Positions 1 to 11,643 of a stretch of 64,000 bases of DNA are shown here, in pieces. Source of the stretch: Artocarpus heterophyllus (taxonomy: Eukaryota > Streptophyta > Magnoliopsida > Rosales > Moraceae); the NCBI GenBank assembly GCA_025403435.1, contig CM046354.1, positions 34,127,533-34,191,532 on the forward strand, written 5' to 3'. Numbering within the stretch: position 1 is the stretch's first letter; every line of letters begins with the position of its first letter. Both the position numbers and the translations under genes were made by a program. The notes under the pieces are model-generated. The model ran no database searches, was not told the origin of the DNA, and was given only the letters and a program-made list of their open reading frames with translations.

Positions 1-590
1 AGCCTATGGGAGATTCCACTAATGAGCAAATCCAAGCATATGATATCTAGAAAGATGCTAATCACCAAGCCCGCTGCTACATTATGGCCAGCATGAATAA
101 CATGCGGCAGGCTTAACATGAAGTTAATGAGACTATGAAGCAGATCTTGGATAATCTTGAAGACATGTTTGGAGGCCACGCCTTAACAAAGCGGCAAGGG
201 GCATTTTGAAAACTTCTAAACTGCAAGCAAAGACCGAGGACATCTATGAAGGAGCAATGATGTTGATCATGGGTTGCCTTGCTGAGGCTTAAGCCCATGG
301 AGCCGATATTGATGCTAAGTCACAAATGACTATGGTTTTTTAGACTTTGACAACTGAGTTCATCCCGTTTAAAGCTACATTTAATTTGAGTAATAGACAG
401 GATATGACCTGATAAAGTTGATGAAACAATTACAGGGGTTTGAACTGCGGATCCGGGAGTCTCCTACTAGTGGTGAGGCAAATTTGGTAGCTACATCTAG
501 TTCCCATCCTACCCCAAAGAATGGAAGGAAGTAAAAGGCTAAGAACGGAAAGATTGGGCATATAAAGAAGAACTGTAAGGGCTTCCTTCT
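1..590 (+). pseudogene. gag: gag remnant of Copia-A0
   Basis: Decayed capsid gene. The matching segments (STNEQ, QARCY, ASMNNM, ILDNLEDMFGG) line up with the Gag proteins of the other Copia-A copies, but many in-frame stops and frameshifts separate them. A zinc-knuckle remnant (GHIKKNC) lies near 550-579, and its first Cys pair is not readable in frame. The gene start lies before the window. Gag would package element RNA in virus-like particles; this copy cannot make it. Confidence 0.85.
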
Positions 591-650
591 AAAGGAGGTA
601 GGTATAATCTTCTAGAAACTTGTTTTGTTGAAGAATCAAGTAACACATGG

Positions 651-2490
651 GTCATAGATTCTAGAGCAACTAATCATGTTTGTATTTCTCTAGAGGGATT
701 TCGGGAAACAAGAAGTTTATTTTGTGAAAAGTTCACATCTCAGATGGGCGATGGATCCTTAGTGTTGGTTGAAGTAGTGGGAGATGTCCAACTTTATTTT
801 GATAATTATAGGAGTTTAGTTTTGTGAGATTGTTTTTATGTTCCTAAACTTAAAAGGAATTTAATATATGTAGCTTGTTTATTTATAGATTCCTATTGTT
901 TTTTTTTTTTAATGAAAAAGTGGTGATTCGTAAAAATAAATCTTTTATTTATGATGGATGGACCTAAGATAGACTCACTGCTGAACACTGAGATTTATCT
1001 TTGGCATTTATGACTAGGTCATATTCGCCTGAATAGGATTCAAAGGTTGGTAAGGGATGGACCTTTAAGTCACGTAAAGGTGGAATCTATACCACAATGT
1101 GAATCCTATTTAGAGGGCAAAATGACCAAAAGACCATTCGGGTTAAAGGGCACTAGGGCAGATGGGGTTTTGAAACTTGTGCATAGTGATATTTGCGGAC
1201 CTATGAACATCCGGGCAAGAGGAGGGTATGAGAACTTTGTCACTTTTATTGATGATTACTTAAGGTATAGGTATGTGTACCTGATGCTTCATAAAAGCAA
1301 AACTTTTGACAAGTTCAGAGAGTTTCAAGCTGAAGTGGAAAAGCAATTAGGTAGACCCATAAAGGCACTTCGATCAAATCGAGGTGATTAATACCCTTCT
1401 AATGAGTTCTTGAGACACTTATTAGAGAATGAGATTTTATCCCATTTGACTACATCGGGCACTTCGCAGCAGAATGGCATGGTTGAGAGAAGGAATAAGA
1501 CTTTGTTGGACATGGTTAGGTCCATGATGAGTTATTCATCATTTCCTTTGTCTTATTGGGGATATGCACTACAAACTACATGTTATCTTTTAAATGATGT
1601 GCCTTCAAAATTGGTTTCCAAAACTTCTCACGAGTTGTGGACGAGCAATAAGACATCCTTAAACTATATTCGCTTATGGGGATGTTTGGCTCATGTCCTG
1701 TTTGGGGATGCGAATAAGTTGGAAGCACGTTCAGAGGTTTGCGTGTTTGTTGGATATCCAAAAGGGAATAAAGGGGGTTATTTCTATAACCCAAAGGAAA
1801 ATAAAGTTGTGGTTTCAACTAATGCAACTTTCCTTAAGGAAAGTTGCATGAACGACTTTAAGCCTCAAAGCAAAGTGGTGCTTAAGGAGTTGGCTGGTGA
1901 TTCGATCACTTTAGGGGTTCCAAATGAAACCAGTCTGATCAATGTAGAAAAACTAAACAACAACCTAAGGGGCTTCGTCGTAGTGGGAGGATTGGGTGTC
2001 AACCCGAGCGGTATATGTTCAATGGCAAGGCTTTCTCGACTAGTTCGGGTGAACATGATAGGGATCCTTACACTTACACAAAGGCTGTGGAGGATGTTGA
2101 TTTGAAACTCTAGACAAAGGCCGTGAACACAGAAATGAAGTCCATGGAGACTAATCGGGTCTAGAAGCTTATGGATCTTCTCGAAGGGGTAAAACCCGTA
2201 AGGTATAAGTGAATCTACAAGAGAAAGAGAGAAGTGGATGGAAAGGTTGAAACCTTTAAGGCTCGACTTATAGCTAAGGGAAACACGCAAAAGGAAATAA
2301 TCGATTATGAGAAAACCTTTTCGCCTGTAGATATGCTTAAATTTATCCGCATTCTCTTGTCCATAGCTGTCGTTCTCGATTACGAGATTTGATAGATGGA
2401 TGTTAAGATGGCTTTTCTAAATAGTATCTTGATGAGTCCATCTATATGGACCAGCCAGACAGATTCAAGCCTAAGGGTTAGGTGGGTAGG
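651..2490 (+). pseudogene. pol: pol remnant of Copia-A0: protease, integrase, start of RT
   Basis: The protease active-site region reads VIDSRATNHV at about 651. The GAG-pre-integrase zinc region follows near 1000-1140. The integrase core runs 1140-2105, with its first Asp in HSDICGP. The second Asp region reads RSNRGD then a stop, so the D and the nearby GGE are lost. The third region (QQNGMVERRNK) keeps its Glu. The RT beginning (2106-2490) has several stops and breaks off before the YVDD motif. Stops and frame changes rule out a working polyprotein. Confidence 0.9.
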
Positions 2491-3464
2491 ATAATTCCTC
2501 TCATAGTCCTTTAATTGTCTCGATGCGTAAGCAATCACTCTGTCATTCTGCATTAGGACTGCACCAAGGCCCATCTTAGATTCATTATTGTAAATCACAA
2601 ATTTGTCACTTCCTTTTGGAATGGCCAAAACTGAAGTTGTTGTTAGCTTCTTCTTCAGTTCTTTGAAACTCTTCTCACATGCTTCTATCCATTTGTACTT
2701 CTTTTCCTTATGGGTTAGATTCGTGAGTGGTGCTGCTATCTTGGAGAAGTCTTCCATAAATCTTCGGTAATAACTAGCTAGGGCCAAGAAGCTCCTTATC
2801 TCGCTTGCGTTCGTCAGTTGCCCAAGAAAGACACTCTGTCGAGCCAAAACTCACACTTGAAGAATTTTTCATCTAGCTGGTGTCTTCTTAATGTCTCCAA
2901 TACAATTCTTAGATGCTCCACATGTTCTTCTTGACTCTTCGAATAAACAAGAATATCGTCGATAAACACAACAACAAATTTATCAAGGAAATCCTTGAAT
3001 ACCTGATTCATCAGGTCCATGAAGGCTACAGGTGCGTTTGTTAGACCAAAAGGCATAACCACAAATTCATAGTGACCATACCTCAATCTAAAGGCTGTTT
3101 TTGGGATGTCTCCTTCTTTAATCTTCAATTGATGATATCCCGACCGCAGGTCAATCTTTGAGAACCTTGATGTACCCTTTAGCTGATCGAACAAGTCATA
3201 GATTCGAGGCAATGGGTACTTGTTCTTGATCGTCACCTTGTTCAGCTCTCTATAATCGATGTAGAGTCTCATAGATCCATCCTTCTTCTTGACAAATAAA
3301 ACTGGAGCTCCCCATGGTGAGTGACTTGGCCTGATGAATCCTTTGTCGAGTAATTCCTTTAATTGAGAATGAAGTTCCTTCAACTCCGCTGGGGTCATTC
3401 TATACGGTGCCTTTGAGAACGGGTCAGTGCCTGGTGTAAGCTCAATCTCAAATTCAATTTCTCT
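2488..3464 (-). pseudogene. pol: Gypsy-1 pol: reverse transcriptase and truncated RNase H
   Basis: RT is read leftward from about 3464. It contains the [30 protein letters not shown] and [12 protein letters not shown] blocks, then GLTNAP, and an intact catalytic FIDD at 2955-2966. A frameshift near 2815-2850 separates it from the connection and RNase H start ([18 protein letters not shown]), which ends abruptly at NYPTH by 2488. RT and RNase H copy element RNA into DNA in virus-like particles. Here RNase H is cut, so the product would be incomplete. Confidence 0.92.
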
Positions 3465-3511
3465 ATCAGGGGTAAGCTTAGCAGATCATCTGGAAACACC
3501 TCTAAAAATTC

Positions 3512-4125
3512 TCATACTATTGCCACATCCTCAATTCTTGTCTTTTCTTCTTGACTTTTATCTACAATGTTTGCCAGATAGCCCATGCAACCACTAGCTA
3601 GTAATTTTCTTGCTTTCATTGCTGACAAAAACAAGCTTGGTTTCTTTCTAGACTCGTCCACATACACAAAATTTTGTCTACCTTCTTGATGAAAGATCAC
3701 CTTTCGTTTACAGCATTCAATGGAAGCATTGTACTTGCTTAGAAAATCCATCCTGAGAATCATGTCATAATCATACTGTCGATCACAATGAGGTCGATGA
3801 AAAGTTCCCTATTAGATATCCATAAAGGTACTGTATGCAGACAGTGGGTAGATAGTATCACTTCCCTAGGGGGTAGTGTCGTAGTGAATCCCTATCTCAT
3901 AGGCTCCAATTGAACCCCTAACTTCTTAGCAAAGGATGATGATACAAAAGAAAGTGTGGCACCTGTATCAAAGAGAACATGTTCATTAATAAAAAGACTT
4001 GAAATCTGACCTGTGACCACATTAGAGGCTTCAGCAGCCACCTGTTCTTTCATCATGGCATAGATGCAGGAGTTTGTAGGTAGGGCTGCAACTCTTCCTT
4101 GACTAATCAATGGCCCTTCCAAGGA
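3512..4125 (-). pseudogene. pol: Gypsy-1 aspartic protease region
   Basis: Retropepsin-type protease with an intact active-site DTGA at 3958-3969 followed by the LSFVSSSFAKKLGV block. A downstream block near 3763-3720 reads ILRMDFLSKYNASIECC, the usual second conserved region of gypsy proteases. The two blocks are in different frames around 3765-3890, so there is at least one frameshift. It sits between gag and RT as expected. Confidence 0.85.
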
Positions 4126-5256
4126 GACTTACATTTGATGGAGTTGGGCTTGAGGTGCTTTCTGAGGGGCTTGAGCATTAGTCTGGTTGAGGCAGTTCTT
4201 GGCAAAATGATCTTCCTGCCCACAGATAAAACATTGGTTTGTCCCCAAACGGCATTCTCTAGGATGTTTCTTCCTGCATTTGGCACATGGCTGAATCTGC
4301 CTATTATTATTGTTGGATTGGCTGCCATTATGTTTCTTGTTACCTTGGTTTTCCTGGTTATCAGGATTGCCCTTCCTCTTGTTATTCTTCAAATTCTGGT
4401 TGTTGTTGTTGTTGTTGTCACTATTGCTATTTGTCTGGTGTGGAGGGCAGCTCTAGTTGTTTGCATTACTGGCTGGCTGACCTGATTAAGGCTGATTTCT
4501 TCTTAGTTTTGATAGGTGGAACTCAGCACGTTGGGCCCTCATAGCAACCTGCTCTTGGCTTCTAGGTGGACTTGCCCCATCAACAATTGCAGCAATCTCC
4601 GGCCTGAGAACTTTGATCAATCTTCTAACCCTTTCACTTTCATTGCTGACCATCCTTAGGCAAAGATGAGCTAATTGATCAAATTTTGCCACTACATCAG
4701 TAACCGACATGTCTCGCTGGCGCAGGTTCTCAAACTCATCATAGTGCTTCCTGGTAATGTTCATGTGGGAAAACTTCGTGTTGAATTCATGAATGAAGTC
4801 ATCCCAAGTCATCTCATCAACATTCCTGCTCTGTTCAATTTTGTCCCACCAAATCATAGCCTCCATGGTGAGGTAGTACGAAGCATAGAGAACCTTCTTA
4901 CTGTTCGTGAAGCCCATGAGTCTTAGAGCGGCCTCAATTGTCTTTAGCCATCCTTGAGCAACAAATGGATCCTTATAACCTTCAAAATCAGCTAGCTTAA
5001 CCCTCTTCCATCTGACTAAGAGTGGTTCCTGTTAGGCTTGTCTGGGTTCAACAACAGGAGCTGGGACTTCATTTACTTGTGGCTGAGGAGGAGGAGGCGG
5101 CACATCATTGCCTCATCGTTTGCCATCATAACCATTGGCCCTCAGCTCTGTGATTTCCCTTCTCTGCTCCTCGAGTTGCCTTTACAAATTAGCGATCATG
5201 GTCATCAACCTTTCGTTGGTCTGGGTACGGGTTTGCATTCTTCTATGACCATCCAT
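4126..5256 (-). pseudogene. gag: Gypsy-1 gag
   Basis: Start chosen at the ATG read at 5256 (MDGHRRMQT), about 200 bases inside the LTR end. The retrotransposon capsid domain lies around 4920-4486 (AMIWWDKIEQ, WDDFIHEFN, VAKFDQLAHLC). An Asn-rich linker is encoded by a run of AAC codons near 4395-4420. Two zinc knuckles follow: a CAKCRKKHPREC-type one, and CFICGQEDHFAKNC at 4192-4233, which is intact. There are stops in the N-terminal third and a frameshift near 4400-4490. Confidence 0.88.
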
Positions 5257-5457
5257 TGTCAATTTCCTAAAAGAATTAGGAGCTTAAGAATAATCTTCTA
5301 ATTTATGAGACAGGTTTTCACTACTAGGGCATTAATCATTAGGCAACTGATTCTTATACTTATCATCAAACTTGCATCTCAACATATAACTATTAAACAT
5401 ACTTATTTGGAGGACTTGGACTGACGTGTGACGATGTGAATTGAAAACAAAAATCCT

Positions 5458-5468
5458 CTCTGATACCA
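5458..5468 (-). promoter_or_regulatory. Primer-binding site of Gypsy-1
   Basis: Read on the minus strand this is TGGTATCAGAG, complementary to the 3' end of plant initiator tRNA-Met. It lies 5 bases inside the LTR end at 5474. This fixes the orientation and the inner LTR border. Confidence 0.85.
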
Positions 5469-5706
5469 AAGCCTGTAACGCCCCCTTACGAACGCCATAG
5501 ATGTCGTTACATTCATTCTTTCAATCATTGTATAAGATAAATTATTTAAATGAAACATAAATTTGGAAACATACCCAGAATCCATGCATATATTTTTTTT
5601 TAAAGTTACTTAATCATAAACATCCTTTAAGTAGTTAAACATGCCAAATAATAAAATCATAATTTAAAATGAAAGCAGCATAACATTTAAAAATCTACTC
5701 TCTAAG

Positions 5707-5857
5707 TTTGGCAGGCCAAACTTCAGACTTCGGCAGGCCAAACCTGATTGGCAATCCAAAGTTCAACCATCAGTAGGCCATCCGAGGATCTATAAAACAA
5801 GGTTTTAAAATTTGATAAGTTTAGCAGGCCAACCAGCATTGTTCAGCAAGCCAAACT
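5707..5857 (-). promoter_or_regulatory. GGC dyad motif cluster, inner part of Gypsy-1 LTR
   Basis: Five or so degenerate copies of TCGGCAGGCCGA, for example TTTGGCAGGCCAAA at 5707 and TTCGGCAGGCCAAA at 5729. On the element's sense strand they read in the CT form (GGCCTGCC). Function unknown. Confidence 0.6.
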
Positions 5858-8077
5858 GCTATTTTAAAACAAAAATTCCTAATTTAAAACAAGTCCCAAT
5901 ATTTCAAAAATGCAGAGGACAATTAATAATAAAACAAGGTTTAAGAAACATATTTCAAATCTTTATGTCTATTCAAATAAACATACTAAATGATTAAACA
6001 TACTTAATAAAACAAAACATAGTCCATGACTTTTGAAACTTCTTTGGCGTGTTCCGTTTTCAATCCATCGTGCATAGTTCACACGCCTTCCCTTGCCTTC
6101 CGCCTAGTCCATAACTTTCTTACCCTTATCTACAACATGATATAAAACTAAATAAGCATACGCTTATTAAGTACATTTCATATCTCACAATTTAAAAACA
6201 CTTAATGAACATCATCATCATAGGCATTTTCCTAATAGTGCACCATGCACAATTTCATAAGGAACATATCTTTCATCATATTGTCAGTATTAAAACTTTG
6301 TTACATTTTATCTTAAAGGCCCAAGTGTTGCATCATAATCATCAATTAAGGTGCACCGTCATGAAAGGAGAATGGTAGCTAATCCTAAACCAAACATGAC
6401 ATCATAACATAACATAAACATAGGTATGCAACACTTATTTAAGTGATACTTATATATATATTTACTTTTATACTTTGAAATACGTCAACACCAAACATGC
6501 ACAACTTTTGAATATCAAATCTTTCATAAGTATCACAAAAAGAAAATAACCATCGAGTCATCATAGTTATCATCATGAACATAATTTCACACTTTTACAA
6601 CCATATTGCAAGTGAGAATGTACTTACTTGTATAGCTTATTTAACCTTACTCATAGGTGACGTCGCCGCAGTCTTGATGTGCTCGCTCCTTAGTGTGTTC
6701 ATGTCATATATTCATTTAAAAAAAATATCAATTAACATTTATCTCAAAGAATTATCCATCATCATATAACATCTTCCATTTCCATAATACATCTCAAACT
6801 CTAATTCTAGAAATACATAACACAATTTTCTACCTGACCTTTATGTAATCAAAACTCAACAACTCATAATTCATATGCAATTCAAGTGCCAAACTTGGTA
6901 GGGACAAAGTTAACAGATAAAGTTACCACCATGATTTTTCATTAGTCATAAAAATTTCATTTGATAACCAAAACAAGTCATGCAACATTCAATACAAAAT
7001 CGGCCAGCAATAATAACACAGTGAGCAGTCCCTCCTAACATTCACCTAATAAATTATTTACATCCTAAAATAATTTCATAAATATATTGCATGCAAAAGA
7101 CACTAAGAACTTCAACATACCCAAAAATCACCTTTAAATAAATTCAAAACAGCCCAAAATATGCATTGGAAGTCAAGAATAAAAAAAATAACTTTCAACG
7201 TATATGGCAGTGAGTTACATGAAATTTTTATATTCCAATAAATAAGATAAAGTTACTATGACCCCTAAGATTTACATAGCAACTTATTAACATTCATTAC
7301 AGTACCACAAAATTCTCATCACCAATAAAATCATTTAATCATACAAAAACATCATGCAACAAAAAGTCCAACAATTTCACTGATAGAGTAGTTTCAAAAC
7401 CTAGTCTTAATGAAAATTCAATAACATAAAATTTTCATCAAATCATCACCATTCCAGTCCGTAACATAACATATACATGAACATATTTTCCAAATTTCAT
7501 GCAAAATAACATTCATTTGCATTATGAACGAAACCTATATTTTTGTGCAACACAACCAAACAACAACAATTTACTGTGAGTGGCAGAGAGAAGAAAATTC
7601 ATATCTTAATGTAGAAAAATGAAAATACCATGAACTTGAAAGTACATCACATAACACACATATATGAACATCATACTAAAATTTCAGAGCAAAATAAAAT
7701 TTCTAGACAAAGTTATGGGGGTCAGAACATAGAGACAAAACAATGTTACCGATCAGCTTTAATTAATAGTGAGTGGCAGAGAGAATAAAATTCATTATCT
7801 CAGAGTAGAAAAATCCAATTGAGGTGAAATTTTGAGAGTTAGCACATAACACATAATGAATAACATATTAAAAATTTGGAGCAAACTGAATTTTGTAGAG
7901 AAAGATATAATAGTCAGATTATATGGTATTCAAAATTCCAAAATTGCTGAGAAGAGTCTCTTACCTCAAAACAATCTCTTCTCAAGCTTCCTTCGAATTT
8001 GCCGAAAGAAAACTCAATATTTCACTCAAATATTTGTAGGAGAATTAAGGAAGAGAATGAGGAGAGAAAACGTGAAA

Positions 8078-8098
8078 GAGAGGGAGAGAGAGAGAGAG
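8078..8098. repeat. (GA)n microsatellite in Gypsy-1 LTR
   Basis: Short GA run within a purine-rich stretch. On the element's sense strand it is the pyrimidine-rich region after the TATA-like site. Confidence 0.8.
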
Positions 8099-8436
8099 CA
8101 TCTGAGTGAGAATTACGTAAACGAGAAAATGAGAGCAGATGGTCCATTCTCTCTGTAATATTATAAATAATTTTCTAAAAATAATGGGGGTCAATCACGT
8201 CTATGATGAGGAGTGAAAAAGGAAAGTCAAAACAATTGTCTCTCTTACCATATTTCACAATTTCAAAATAGGAAACCACATCAAATCATCCAAATCATCA
8301 TAAAAGTCAAACCTTTTATTTCTTAAAAAGAGGAGCTAATCCAAAAATATGCCAATCAATCAAATAACTATCATCCAATCACATAATCATCATTGTCACA
8401 CATTGGGTGATTTCCACTGATTGCTCGTCAGCTATC

Positions 8437-8570
8437 TTCGGCCTGTCGACTGCTTAGTTCGGCTTGCCTAAGGCATGAGGTCTAGCCTGTCGATGAAATA
8501 CCATTGGCCTGCTATTCTGAGAGGGACAATTCGGCCTGCCAAACTTGAAGGTTCTGCTACCCGAATTGCC
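8437..8570 (-). promoter_or_regulatory. GGC dyad motif cluster, outer part of Gypsy-1 LTR
   Basis: Copies such as TTCGGCCTGTCGAC (8437) and TTCGGCCTGCCAAA are inverted relative to the cluster at 5707-5857. On the sense strand this cluster lies upstream of the weak TATA-like site near 8160-8169. Confidence 0.6.
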
Positions 8571-8784
8571 TTATCAAAACATTAATTAAAAAAAATAAAA
8601 TAAAGCTAAACACACAACATAAATGACATGAACACTTGAGCACATCAATTCCATGTGACAGTCGCCTGTCATACACTTAAAATAAAAAGAGTTAGTAACA
8701 ATATATCATATATCAATAGGAAAATTACTTAACTTTGTTATTCATATAACCTAATCCATTACATAGAAATTGGCAGGTATTACA

Positions 8785-9045
8785 TGAACAATTACAAAGC
8801 CCTAATCTCATTGCCAATTAGTAGAATGTCATCTTCATATAGTAGCAAAAAACCACCTTTTCATCCCTAATATGTTTGTAAACATGTTCATATTTTATGT
8901 GAACCCATCAGTCTTGATCACTTGATCAAATCTTATGTTCTAAGCATGGGAAGCCTGCTTAAGTCTATAAATTGACTTTAGTAGCATACAAACCTTACCC
9001 TTCTGACCTTTAGCCTTGAATCCATCAGGCTATACCACATATATG
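8785..9045 (-). pseudogene. pol: Copia-A reverse transcriptase scrap
   Basis: Read leftward it matches Copia-A RT from about QPDGFKAKGQKGKVC to the catalytic region, which reads YEDD where intact copies have YVDD. The left end abuts the Gypsy-1 LTR and the right end abuts the Copia-A1 LTR. It is only ~260 bases and carries stops. It is probably what remains of an older copy into which the flanking elements inserted. Confidence 0.82.
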
Positions 9046-11050
9046 TGTTAGACGTGTATGCCCTAAGAAGTAAAAATATAATATGTCTTTGGAGACTTTT
9101 TATAAATAAAGAATTTATTTATTATTTATATACCAAATCTTGTCCCCTTTGCATTCATATTTGTTGAATGTATGTTAAGCAAACAAAAGTCTAAAACTGT
9201 AAGACCAAACCTTTAAGAATTGGGCATTTGATGGATCGATTATGCAGAAGACACGATTCTTAAGTGACGCTCTAAATCATAGGATTTGCAATCGAGGGAA
9301 TAAAGTTGGGCACTTTATTCATGTAAAGATTGTTATGTTGTCTATATCCCTATTGGGAGATGGTTTCTCTTGACCATCGGAGGTGGACTCCACGAATAGA
9401 AACATTGGCACATTGTCATAGGTAACACTGTGTTGGATTAGGACATAAAGTGAATTGATTTAGATTAATAATTATATCTCAACAAATCGATTCAGTTTAG
9501 GCAATCATTTGTATTGTATCTTAATCCTTAGATGAATAGTGGGCCTGTTGTCTTGACTTGTGTCTTTTGATGTACCAATGGGTGACACCTATATTTTCAT
9601 AGTGGTACGCATGCCGGTACATTGGAGACATTACTTTTGATAGCGTAGACCTATTATTCATAGATATGGAATCCATAGCTCCTCTTTAGGAGTAGTGATA
9701 TCCTCTTATATGCATTATCCTTTAATTGAAAAACTGAAATGCTCAACCATTTAGATACATAGATGTAACCAAATGGTATACCGTCTTTGGATAGTAAGTT
9801 TTTCGATGGTGAGATAATGGAACATAAGATAAAAATAATCGAGAAGGTAAGACAAAACTTATCCTTAAGTTGATTATAGATAGTCCTATAGGGATACAAT
9901 ACATTATGATATGTCATGGAGACTTAGCTATATGAGCTTCATAATTCTATATAATTCGAGAGTGCAGCTCCAAGCTTTTAGTGGAGTAGCGTTGGAGTTG
10001 ATAATTATGAAATGTATATTTGAGATATTGGGTTTCATAATTATTAGGAGCTTGAACTGTATAGGTCCGTCAGGTCTCCTTTGCTAACTCACAAAATCCT
10101 GTAACGATATGGTGAGTTTTTCAAATAATTGGTGACTTATATCAAATTTATTAGATTGGCTAAAATTTGAAAGAATTAAAAAATTCATGTCTATTTATCG
10201 GTTGAATTAATTTTGTGACAAAATTGATTCAAGGTAAACTTGTTTAATTATCAGGATCGGATAATTCATGTCTGTTTGTTGATTGGATTAATTTTGAATT
10301 AATTCAAGATAAATTTGTTGAATTCATTTATTTTCCTAGAGATTATTTAGATAAAGTTGTTTTAATTAGACAACTTTTTTATTGGGTTATTTGAATTAAA
10401 ACTGAGACTTTATCTTATAGAATCTCGAGTAAAAAGTAAAAGATTCACTGAGGTTTTTATCGATAGTTCGGCATGCCAACCATCAGGTTTGGCTTGTCGA
10501 TGGGGCAAGTTTGGCATGTCGGTTAGACAGATCGACAAGCCAATAGCGCAATAAAAAGATCACGTATTTTTGCACAGATTTCATTAGATATGGATTATGA
10601 TTCAAATTTTAAGGCATTATCTGATAAGGACTGACTCCTAGGCCTAACCTCTATAAAAAATGAGTGAGTCTCACAATTATTTAGATCTATTGAGAGATTA
10701 AGAGTGAAACTCTGGTAGTGAGATTCTGAAACTCCCTCAGAGCTCTTGTTCACAAATCACAAACATTAGCTTTGGGTTCTCTCAATTGGTTAGAAGGAGA
10801 GTCGCCTGGTGGAAGAGCTGTACGTGTGAGCCCACACTCACTTCGATCAAGGATAGAGAATAGCAAAGAATGCCAATTGGTTGAGGTCCTTCTGGAACGT
10901 TACTTATCTTCACTGATTGAGGAAGCTTTTTGGCATTTACAAGGTTAGTAAGATTTGGTTAATTTATTCATATAGCATGTCAAACTTATGTTTTGAAAAA
11001 TACTCTGATATAAAAATTTTAAAATTTTGCTCCGCACTATTTTTCCAACA
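9046..11050 (+). repeat. 5' LTR of Copia-A1
   Basis: Starts TGTTAGACGTGTATGCCC and ends TTTTCCAACA, matching the five other Copia-A LTR copies in the window. A TATA box lies at 10652-10658. A degenerate GGC dyad cluster (10467-10523) lies about 130 bases upstream of it. A poly(A)-signal-like AATAAA is near 9105. Non-coding. Confidence 0.9.
10467..10658 (+). promoter_or_regulatory. Promoter of Copia-A1 LTR: motif cluster plus TATA box
   Basis: Motif copies TTCGGCATGCCAAC (10467), TTTGGCTTGTCGAT (10488) and TTTGGCATGTCGGT (10510) are more decayed than in other copies. They are followed by TATAAAA at 10652. Confidence 0.6.
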
Positions 11051-11643
11051 ATTAGTATTAGAGCGAGGTTTTTACGTAAATTTGCAAGTTTGTGATCATG
11101 CTATATGTGTAAATTATGTGATCTTAATCTCTTATATGCTTGAATTTAATTTTATATAGTGAATGTTTATTAATTAATTATGATTGATTAAATTATTATT
11201 TAATTAATTAATTTATACCTGCTATGGTTCCTTAAAGTTTAGAATGTGTATCTAAGTTTTTCATGTAATTGATGGCGGACTATCATCTCCGTCTAGGAAT
11301 TATTATTTAATTTTAAATTTCTAAAAATTTTGTAATTAAATAATCATTCGGTGAAGACAGATCTAGAAGCGGATCTAGAAGATGGATGATGGTGTACCCA
11401 GGTATTTCCTGAGTCTCTAATTTTATGTTTTTGAATTATTGAAAGTAAAATTGATGAATTGCATTAAAAAATTGTATTTTCTGAAACGGGTGATTTCTAC
11501 TTAATCAGCATGTCGACCTCCAATTCAGTAGGCCGATGGTCGCAGATCGACAGGTTAGGCGTGAGGTTCGGCAGGCCATCAACAGGGCAGAAATCAGGTG
11601 GCCTTGGCGGTAGGCCGAATTATCATAACCAGCAGGCCGGAGG
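11051..11643 (+). other. Copia-A1 leader, first part
   Basis: Non-coding leader between LTR and gag. It opens with a degenerate tRNA-Met primer-binding site (TAGTATTAGAGCG at 11053) and is AT-rich. It ends in a GGC dyad cluster (11505-11643) in the AG orientation, opposite to the cluster in the LTR. The last five bases, GGAGG, are one copy of the target-site duplication of the solo LTR. Confidence 0.8.

Larger units (their letters stand above)
1..2490 (+). mobile_element. Copia-A0, truncated Ty1/copia element
   Basis: Internal part of a copia element of the family I call Copia-A. It enters the window inside gag and runs through protease, GAG-pre-integrase, integrase and the start of reverse transcriptase. 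Domain order (integrase before RT) makes it Ty1/copia. It stops near 2490, where Gypsy-1 sequence begins in the opposite orientation. No LTR of this copy is in the window. Protein similarity to copies at 14671-17472 and 26648-30210 is obvious by eye. Confidence 0.93.
2481..8784 (-). mobile_element. Gypsy-1, 3'-truncated Ty3/gypsy element
   Basis: Minus-strand Ty3/gypsy element: 5' LTR 5474-8784, primer-binding site 5458-5468, gag 5256 to 4126, protease, RT, and the first part of RNase H, which stops at about 2481. RNase H remainder, integrase and 3' LTR are missing. RT upstream of integrase marks Ty3/gypsy. LTR ends TGTAA...TTACA and the Gag/RT style resemble Tekay/Del chromoviruses, but the lineage-defining chromodomain is in the missing part. 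The right flank is a Copia-A scrap. Confidence 0.92.
5474..8784 (-). repeat. 5' LTR of Gypsy-1 (3.3 kb)
   Basis: Bounded by TGTAA...TTACA, a perfect 5-bp terminal inverted repeat, with the primer-binding site just inside. About 3.3 kb is long for an LTR. It is AT-rich and non-coding. It holds two clusters of the TCGGCAGGCCGA-type motif in opposite orientation (5707-5857 and 8437-8570), a (GA)n tract near 8081-8098, and two imperfect ~150-base internal repeats (about 7570-7728 and 7768-7920) sharing GTGAGTGGCAGAGAGAA. A weak TATA-like site followed by a pyrimidine-rich stretch (minus strand, 8169 down to 8040) may be the transcription start. Confidence 0.85.

Noticed and set aside
4287..4544. 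Cys-rich small ORF opposite Gypsy-1 gag
   Set aside because: It is the shadow of the Asn codon repeat and zinc-knuckle region on the other strand.
7856..8158. 100-codon Glu/Arg-rich ORF in the Gypsy-1 LTR
   Set aside because: Its distinctive part is a translated GA microsatellite. It lies antisense to the element in the likely promoter region.
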